DNA from: Parasedimentitalea huanghaiensis
GTDB taxonomy: Bacteria; Pseudomonadota; Alphaproteobacteria; Rhodobacterales; Rhodobacteraceae
Length of the DNA stretch: 64,000 nucleotides
Assembly (NCBI RefSeq): GCF_009753675.1
Contig: NZ_WQLV01000017.1
Location: 36,872-100,871 of the forward strand
Reading direction: 5' to 3'
The position numbers and the translations under genes are program-made. How positions within the stretch are numbered: the stretch's first letter is position 1; every line of letters begins with the position of its first letter. Below, piece after piece: positions 58,823-64,000 of the stretch. The notes beneath the pieces are model-generated. The model searched no databases. It was not told the DNA's origin and worked only from the letters and a program-made list of their open reading frames with translations.

Positions 58823-61800
58823 ATGACTTTTCAGTTCTTTTCGGACAAAAATCGCCCAGTCCATTTAGGGCCTTTTCCGCTAGAACGACTTGCACGCGGA
58901 GTGATGCCGGAGCTGGAGGATGTGCCAGGGTTTCAGCCGTTGAATTTTCGCCGTCCAAATTTGCCTGCGTCGATTGTCAATGCGATGGGCGAATATCAGG
59001 CGATGATGGATGCAATCCGCGATGGCATGGTCAATAAGGCCCGTGCCGAATGTCCCAATGATCCGCAGGAGCGCGCTGAGCATATCAAAGGTTTTGGCTA
59101 TTTCTCCGATGCTTCTATGGTTGGCATTGGCCCAATGCCTGCCTCGGCCCGGTTGGATCAGCCTTATCGCAATCCCGATATTGATCGTTTGGCCGAAGAT
59201 CTGAAAACTCGCCAGACCAAAACGCTGGCGGCAGGTATCGATGTCATTATGGCCGATCTGAAGGAGGCCATGAGCGCACCGCCCACCACCATTGGCGACC
59301 ATTCGCGTTCCATTGTGTTCCTGTACGACATGCCCCGCGATCCAGGAGCGGATGAACAAGGGTGTGAGTGGCTGGTGGATGCACAACAGCACCGGGCTTG
59401 TTTGCGTGCCAGCGAAACTGCGGTGGTGTTGGCCAACTATATCCGGTTGTTGGGGTGGGATGCCAAGGCACATACCGGCACCTCGTCTGATGTGGATTTA
59501 AATCAGTTGGTGGTGGCAGCTGGACTGGCTACAGTTGAAGAGGGACAATTGGTGAACCCCTATCTAGGGACACGTTTTGGCGTGGCGGTGGTTACGACAG
59601 ATTTTGATCTGACAATGGATCAACCTCTGCTGCCAATGGATCAGCAACCTATGATGAAGGTCAAGGGGCCGCGCTGGTGGGTTGGACTTGGCTCGCAACG
59701 CTCGGCGCTAAATTTGGACCCCTTTAAAAAGCGAGACTATAAGGATGGAGCACATCCGTTTGAGACGTTGAAACGGGTTGAAGACCCAACAACCTATATC
59801 GACGAAGCCCGTGTGGCGCGGGTGCCGAAACGCGCCGACATGTTTGCCCGCGCGCAGTTCGGAGATATGGGCAAGGGCAATCAAAAGGCCGCCACAGGTG
59901 GCTTCTATGTGCGCAAAGCGGCGCCCTCGATGGCGCAGCGGCGGATGCTGGGGGCCTTTGTTCTTCTCCAAGATGGTGCCGGGGGCGGTGGGTCGCGACC
60001 AACAGATGCCTCACGCAATGCGGCGAATATAAAGGCGACCAGCTATTGGTTGGGTGTCGATGCCGTTGGGATCAGCCGTTGCCCGGACTGGACGTGGTAC
60101 AGCCATGATGCCACCGGCGAAGAAATCGTGCCTGAGCATGACCAGGCGATCAGCATGATAATTGATCAAGGGTTTGAAACAACCGATGCGACGTCCGGGG
60201 ATGACTGGATCGCCGTTGCGCAATCGATGCGCGCCTATTTGCGGTTTTCACTGTTGGGTGGGGTGATCGCGCGTCAAATTCGCAATCTTGGATTTAAAGC
60301 CAAGGCGCATACGGTGATGGACGGCGAGGTGTTGCAGCCTCCGTTGCTGCTGCTCGCGGGATTGGGCGAGGTGAGCCGAATTGGTGAAGTGATCCTGAAC
60401 CCATTTCTGGGGCCTCGATTGAAATCTGGTGTGGTGACCACTGACATGCCTCTGGCGCATGATTTGCCGATCGATTTTGGCCTGCAACGGTTCTGCGAAA
60501 GCTGCAATAAATGCGCGCGTGAATGCCCGTCTGGGGCGATCACGGCCGGACCCAAACGGATGTTCAATGGCTATGAGATCTGGAAAAGCGACAGCCAGAA
60601 GTGCACCACCTACCGAATTACCACTCCTGGTGGAGCGATGTGCGGTCGCTGCATGAAAACTTGCCCCTGGAACCTTGAGGGGCTGTTTTCTGAAAAACCT
60701 TTCCGCTGGGCCGCTATGAATTTGCCAAAAACAGCTCCGGCTTTGGCCAAGTTGGACGATATAGTCGGCAACGGTGAGATGAACGCTGTCAAAAAGTGGT
60801 GGTGGGATCTGGAAATGGAAGAGGACGGCGGTTATCGCCCGACCCGCAATCCAGTGAACGCACGCGCGCTGCAAAAGGATCTGAAGTTAAAGTTTGAAGA
60901 CCAGACTTTGGCTGTCTACCCGGCCAATCTGGCGCCGCACCCCTGGCCTTATCCTTTCCCAATGGACCGTGAGGCCGGCATCGAGGCCTATCAGGCGATG
61001 GTCACAGCAGAAGAGTACAAAGCACGCCGGACTGCGGGTGAAACCGGGGAATGGGATCACATTTATAGCAGTGACAGTGACAGCCCGGTTCTGAGGGTCG
61101 AGGTTTCTAAGGTCGAAGAGATGAGCCCGGATGTCACCAAGTATGAATTCAGTAGCCTGGACGGATCGGAGCTTCCGGAATGGACTGCAGGTGCACATCT
61201 GGACATTGTCGTCGCGCCCGAATTCCTGCGTCAGTACTCAATGTCGGGTGACCCGGCTGACCGCAGCAAATACCAGATTGGTGTTCTGCGAGAAGATCAG
61301 GGCCGGGGTGGGTCGGCGCTTCTGCACCGGATCTTTGCTCAGGGACGAAAGATTTTCATCTCCAAGCCGATCAACCATTTTCCGGTTGTGGAGGGGAGCA
61401 AGAGCTTTTTGATGGGGGGCGGCATTGGTGTTACCCCGATGATAGCGATGGCGCATCAGTTGTATGCGCAGGGCAGGGCGTTTGAGCTGCATTATTCAGT
61501 CTCAAGCCGCGCCGGTGCTGGCTATCTGGAAGACCTAGCGGCGATGCCCTGGGCGCAAAACGTCAAAGTGCATGTTTCGGACGAAGGAACCCGCGCTGAT
61601 CTGGATGCGGTGCTGGCCGGATACCGTGAAGGCTGGCATGTCTACACCTGTGGTCCAGATCGGTACATGGATGGGGTCATGCAGGCTGCTGAACGGCAGG
61701 GGTTTGTCGAAGAGGCACGGCATCTGGAGTATTTTTCAGTGCCAGATCTACCAGAGTATGAGAATTATGATTTCACCTTGAAACTGGCCAAGTCGGGGCG

Positions 61801-62032
61801 CGAATTTGTTGTGCCTGCGGACAAAACCGCAACCGATGTGTTGGCAGAGAATGGTGTACAGGTGGATGTGAAATGCGCCGACGGCATCTGTGGGGTCTGT
61901 AAATGTGGTTTGATTTCGGGTGAGGTCGAACATCGCGATTTTGTTCTGTCCAAGGCACAACGTGAGGTCGCGGTGGTTCTGTGTCAATCACGAGCAGCCC
62001 AAAAGGACGGTGTAATGGTTGTTGACCTGTAA
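58823..62032 (+). CDS. Self-sufficient (catabolic, cytoplasmic) reductive dehalogenase
   Basis: A 1069-residue single-polypeptide dehalogenase. The cobalamin-binding part (about 1-545) shows two related halves (LGWDAKAHTG... and LGFKAKAHTV...). Two 4Fe-4S motifs follow: C558/C561/C564/C568 and C594/C607/C610/C614. The C-terminal reductase (about 755-1069) has flavin motif RQYS at 803-806, GGGIGVTP at 865-872 and a 2Fe-2S site C1018/C1023/C1026/C1054. Tyr472, Lys534 and Arg598 are 62 and 64 residues apart, as are NpRdhA Tyr426, Lys488 and Arg552. No Tat signal or RdhB anchor is present. Predicted substrate is a halogenated (brominated) phenol. ATG 58823 gives the family N-terminus. Confidence 0.95.
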   Translation: MTFQFFSDKNRPVHLGPFPLERLARGVMPELEDVPGFQPLNFRRPNLPASIVNAMGEYQAMMDAIRDGMVNKARAECPNDPQERAEHIKGFGYFSDASMVGIGPMPASARLDQPYRNPDIDRLAEDLKTRQTKTLAAGIDVIMADLKEAMSAPPTTIGDHSRSIVFLYDMPRDPGADEQGCEWLVDAQQHRACLRASETAVVLANYIRLLGWDAKAHTGTSSDVDLNQLVVAAGLATVEEGQLVNPYLGTRFGVAVVTTDFDLTMDQPLLPMDQQPMMKVKGPRWWVGLGSQRSALNLDPFKKRDYKDGAHPFETLKRVEDPTTYIDEARVARVPKRADMFARAQFGDMGKGNQKAATGGFYVRKAAPSMAQRRMLGAFVLLQDGAGGGGSRPTDASRNAANIKATSYWLGVDAVGISRCPDWTWYSHDATGEEIVPEHDQAISMIIDQGFETTDATSGDDWIAVAQSMRAYLRFSLLGGVIARQIRNLGFKAKAHTVMDGEVLQPPLLLLAGLGEVSRIGEVILNPFLGPRLKSGVVTTDMPLAHDLPIDFGLQRFCESCNKCARECPSGAITAGPKRMFNGYEIWKSDSQKCTTYRITTPGGAMCGRCMKTCPWNLEGLFSEKPFRWAAMNLPKTAPALAKLDDIVGNGEMNAVKKWWWDLEMEEDGGYRPTRNPVNARALQKDLKLKFEDQTLAVYPANLAPHPWPYPFPMDREAGIEAYQAMVTAEEYKARRTAGETGEWDHIYSSDSDSPVLRVEVSKVEEMSPDVTKYEFSSLDGSELPEWTAGAHLDIVVAPEFLRQYSMSGDPADRSKYQIGVLREDQGRGGSALLHRIFAQGRKIFISKPINHFPVVEGSKSFLMGGGIGVTPMIAMAHQLYAQGRAFELHYSVSSRAGAGYLEDLAAMPWAQNVKVHVSDEGTRADLDAVLAGYREGWHVYTCGPDRYMDGVMQAAERQGFVEEARHLEYFSVPDLPEYENYDFTLKLAKSGREFVVPADKTATDVLAENGVQVDVKCADGICGVCKCGLISGEVEHRDFVLSKAQREVAVVLCQSRAAQKDGVMVVDL

Positions 62033-62297
62033 TTCCGATTCCATCGGTTGGGTTAACCGGGGCAACGGCACCCATATTGTTTGAGTTTCTGCGTTATTCG
62101 TCGAGAGCGCACCTAGAGATGTATTGTAGTCCATAGGTGTGTCTTAAAACCGGCTCTGCGTGTTTTGCTTTTTGCTGAGCTGGGGGTTGCGAATGTAAGT
62201 GCAGGTTTACCTGACTTGACAGATTATACTCTTGCCCCGACTGTCAGCAAAATTGAGTGCCTGCATATTTTCGAGTGAAATCAGTTTTGAGAGCAAC

Positions 62298-62702
62298 ATG
62301 GAACTAATTCCGGCCAACGAAAGACAAACCCAAAAAAGCGACCGAAGCTGGTTTACTGGCGAAGTTTGGCTAGAGACTATAAATCTAGCCCCAGCACCTG
62401 CCAGGCACCGGGCTGTTCATGTGACATTTGAAGCTGGCGCCCGTACGGCTTGGCATAGTCACCCGTTGGGACAGACAATATATGTGGTCGAAGGGGGCGG
62501 TGTCATTGGCACCCGGGATGCGTTGCCGAGAGTAATACGCGCCGGGGACTCTGTCTGGCTTCCTCCTGGGGAAGAGCATTGGCATGGTGCCGCACCAGAT
62601 GAAAAAATGAAGCACATTTCAATTCAAGAAGCCGAAAGCGGCTTTGTCACCACTTGGATGGAACACGTTGCTGAAGAGGACTATTCGACCTTAGCGGAAT
62701 GA
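62298..62702 (+). CDS. Small cupin-domain protein
   Basis: 134 residues from ATG 62298 (MELIPANE). Single cupin barrel: motif 1 GARTAWHSHPLGQTIYVVEG (two His, one Gln in the metal triad position) and motif 2 PGEEHWHGAAPD. The TGEVWLETINLAPAPARHRAVHVTFEAGARTAWHSHPLGQ layout is that of the mandelonitrile-lyase/carboxymuconolactone-decarboxylase-associated cupins. Function unknown. It lies 265 bp after the dehalogenase gene on the same strand, so it could be part of the same response, though not necessarily the same mRNA. The 3' end overlaps the convergent aldolase gene by 22 bp. Confidence 0.85.
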   Translation: MELIPANERQTQKSDRSWFTGEVWLETINLAPAPARHRAVHVTFEAGARTAWHSHPLGQTIYVVEGGGVIGTRDALPRVIRAGDSVWLPPGEEHWHGAAPDEKMKHISIQEAESGFVTTWMEHVAEEDYSTLAE

Positions 62703-63415
62703 GGTTCGTCATTGGCTGCTGATCTGTGGTGGCCATTGTTCAATTGACGCGCTTGGTGTGCCAGTTGACGGATGTCGCCCCAGAGTTCCGCTTTTTGCAA
62801 CTCTAACGGGGCTGGCCAACTGCCACTTACACAGGCCACATTCACCAGTTCCAAGTATTCATGTGCGTTGGATTGGGAAATCCCTCCGGTTGGGCAAAAA
62901 TGTATCTGTGGAAATGGGGCGCCGAGTGCTTTCAGTGTTGCAACCCCACCTGTCGCGGCGGCGGGAAAGAACTTTATGAGATCAAATCCCCGATCCAGCA
63001 GCTGCATAATCTCACTGGCTGTGGCTGCACCTGGTAGCAGTGGAAACCCATGTTCCTTGCAACAATCGATCAAACTGTGGGCGAATCCAGGAGAGGTGGC
63101 GAAAGTCGCACCAGCCTGAAGAGCCTCCATGGCGTGCTTGGCGGTCATGACGTTCCCGGCTCCAATTGTTGCGCCAGGGACGCGGGCCATTAAAGACATT
63201 GCTTGCAAGGCGACCGGAGTGCGTAGAGCGACCTCCAGAACAGGCAGGCCTCCTGCGACCAAGGCTTCCGCTAACGGTACCGCATGGGCGAGATCCTCAA
63301 TAACCAACACAGGGATGACCGGTGCCTGACGGCAGATCATATGCATTGAAGGTACCGCATTGGGTCGCTGCTTAGGGCTCGGCTGTAGTGTCGGCTGGGA
63401 CGACGGCACGATCAT
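62681..63415 (-). CDS. eda: 2-dehydro-3-deoxy-phosphogluconate (KDPG) aldolase
   Basis: Class I aldolase of the Entner-Doudoroff pathway (KDPG to pyruvate plus glyceraldehyde 3-phosphate), or a KDPGal homologue. The Eda blocks are APVIPVLVIEDLAHAVPLAEALVAGGLPVLEVALRT, the GAGNV strand, TSPGFAHSLIDCCKEHGFPLLPGAATASEI and the Schiff-base Lys in FDLIKFFPAAATGG. The start is uncertain: 63415 gives 244 residues, ATG 63346 (MHMICRQ) gives 221, closer to family length. There is no edd or zwf nearby. Convergent with the cupin gene, overlapping 22 bp. Confidence 0.9.
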   Translation of the reverse strand: MIVPSSQPTLQPSPKQRPNAVPSMHMICRQAPVIPVLVIEDLAHAVPLAEALVAGGLPVLEVALRTPVALQAMSLMARVPGATIGAGNVMTAKHAMEALQAGATFATSPGFAHSLIDCCKEHGFPLLPGAATASEIMQLLDRGFDLIKFFPAAATGGVATLKALGAPFPQIHFCPTGGISQSNAHEYLELVNVACVSGSWPAPLELQKAELWGDIRQLAHQARQLNNGHHRSAANDEPHSAKVE

Positions 63416-64000
63416 ATCTGATCACCGGTTATAGTCAGCTGTGCGAGTATCCGGAGGGCCGGGCAAGAAATTCGGGCGCATTCTTTGAGGTTTAGGTGCT
63501 CGGGACATGCAAAGCTGTCGGTTGTTTCCTGGGGGCGTGGTGTCGCCATTGCTTGGGTCATGGTTTGGATTACCTTTGTATCAGGATTTAGGGCGTGCGT
63601 GGGAAAGGTAAATGCCCGAACGTCATTGTCGATATCTTGCTCTGGTGGGTTGGTTCTAAAGCTGCTGGCTTTCTACCTCAGCCTGAGGGGGCAGCGAGTT
63701 GGACGGCTTGGCGAGATGCATATTGCTGAATTGGCATGGAGCTGTTTCTCCGACTCGCGATAAATCATCGTGCTTTAGTGGTCTGAGTGGTTGTGACTAC
63801 TATATCTGGATGTTTTACGCGAACTTGTAGTCACTGTTGCTTAACCCTTGTTGGCCTGAGCAAAACCAAAAGCCTAGAAAGCGCACCATTTTCTGAGTAT
63901 TTCGTTTGTTTACAGTGTGTTATAAGAAAGTTTCAAAAAGGTAGATTTAGCGCTTGCGGGTTTGGTTGGATAACCCTAGAACCCCCCTTACCGGCGGCGC
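63416..64000. other. Terminal stretch without a supported gene
   Basis: 585 bp at the right edge. The only longer open frame, 63485-63763 (92 codons, plus strand), has no ribosome site and a composition unlike the genes around it; I treat it as noise. The last ~200 bp are A/T-richer (TTTACAGTGTG at about 63910), which may be an upstream promoter for a gene beyond the window. No tRNA, repeat or mobile-element end recognised. Confidence 0.5.

Noticed and set aside
63485..63763. 92-codon plus-strand frame near the right end
   Set aside because: No ribosome site, no recognisable motif, Cys/Trp/Gly-rich composition unlike a native protein.
1..64000. CRISPR arrays, insertion sequences or prophage genes
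   Set aside because: No spaced direct-repeat array, transposase, integrase or phage structural gene was found on either strand.

Overview
The window reads as chromosomal DNA from a marine Rhodobacterales (Roseobacter-group) alphaproteobacterium. Pointers are the aapJQMP general amino-acid transporter, an ATP12 F1-ATPase chaperone, a long YidC with a large periplasmic domain, the rpmH-rnpA-yidD block, an EngB/MOSC/YidC operon and many LysR/GntR/IclR-controlled catabolic operons. Most genes sit in tight operons with ATGA start/stop overlaps. I see no prophage, insertion sequence or CRISPR array.

Layout. 1-2381: end of an RluA-type pseudouridine synthase gene, a HAD phosphatase and ATP12. 2615-7140: aapJQMP. 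7203-16708: small housekeeping genes, with a SixA phosphatase/ferredoxin/sterol-desaturase-like operon, argB, an SDR, and the yidC-MOSC-engB-DUF2946-PepSY operon. 16832-21804: a GGDEF/EAL protein, ttcA, a cupredoxin, a GT25 glycosyltransferase and yidD-rnpA-rpmH. 22143-25696: a TVP38 membrane protein, a disulfide flavoprotein and a histidine kinase. 25751-29096: two identical tRNA-Arg(ACG) genes bracketing rpiB, two acetyltransferases and a deacetylase.

29170-37807 is an organosulfur-looking cluster. It holds a LysR regulator, a class III CoA-transferase, an acyl-CoA dehydrogenase homologue without a catalytic glutamate (Arg84 and Gln244 instead), a TPR protein, a YeiH/PSE-type sulfate/sulfite exporter, and gabT-gabD. 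The best reading is 3-sulfinopropionyl-CoA formation and desulfination to propionyl-CoA plus sulfite, with sulfite or sulfate export.

37825-49955 is a second catabolic island. It encodes a P450, its FMN/2Fe-2S reductase, a class I glutamine amidotransferase, an alpha/beta hydrolase, a zinc alcohol dehydrogenase, a GntR regulator, a glutamine-synthetase-like ligase and a branched-chain-type ABC transporter with a fused LivM-LivG subunit. Three intergenic regions carry variants of one palindrome (GAATAC-T-GTATTC), which points to a single GntR regulon. I infer a gamma-glutamylation route for oxidising an amine.

50019-58643: IclR, a large chemoreceptor, TetR with two membrane proteins, and pxpBCA (5-oxoprolinase). 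58823-62032 encodes a 1069-residue cytoplasmic, self-sufficient reductive dehalogenase: a cobalamin domain, two 4Fe-4S clusters and a C-terminal flavin/NAD(P)H/2Fe-2S reductase, with Tyr472, Lys534 and Arg598 at the spacing of the known catalytic triad. A cupin and a KDPG aldolase follow. The last ~585 bases hold no gene I can support.
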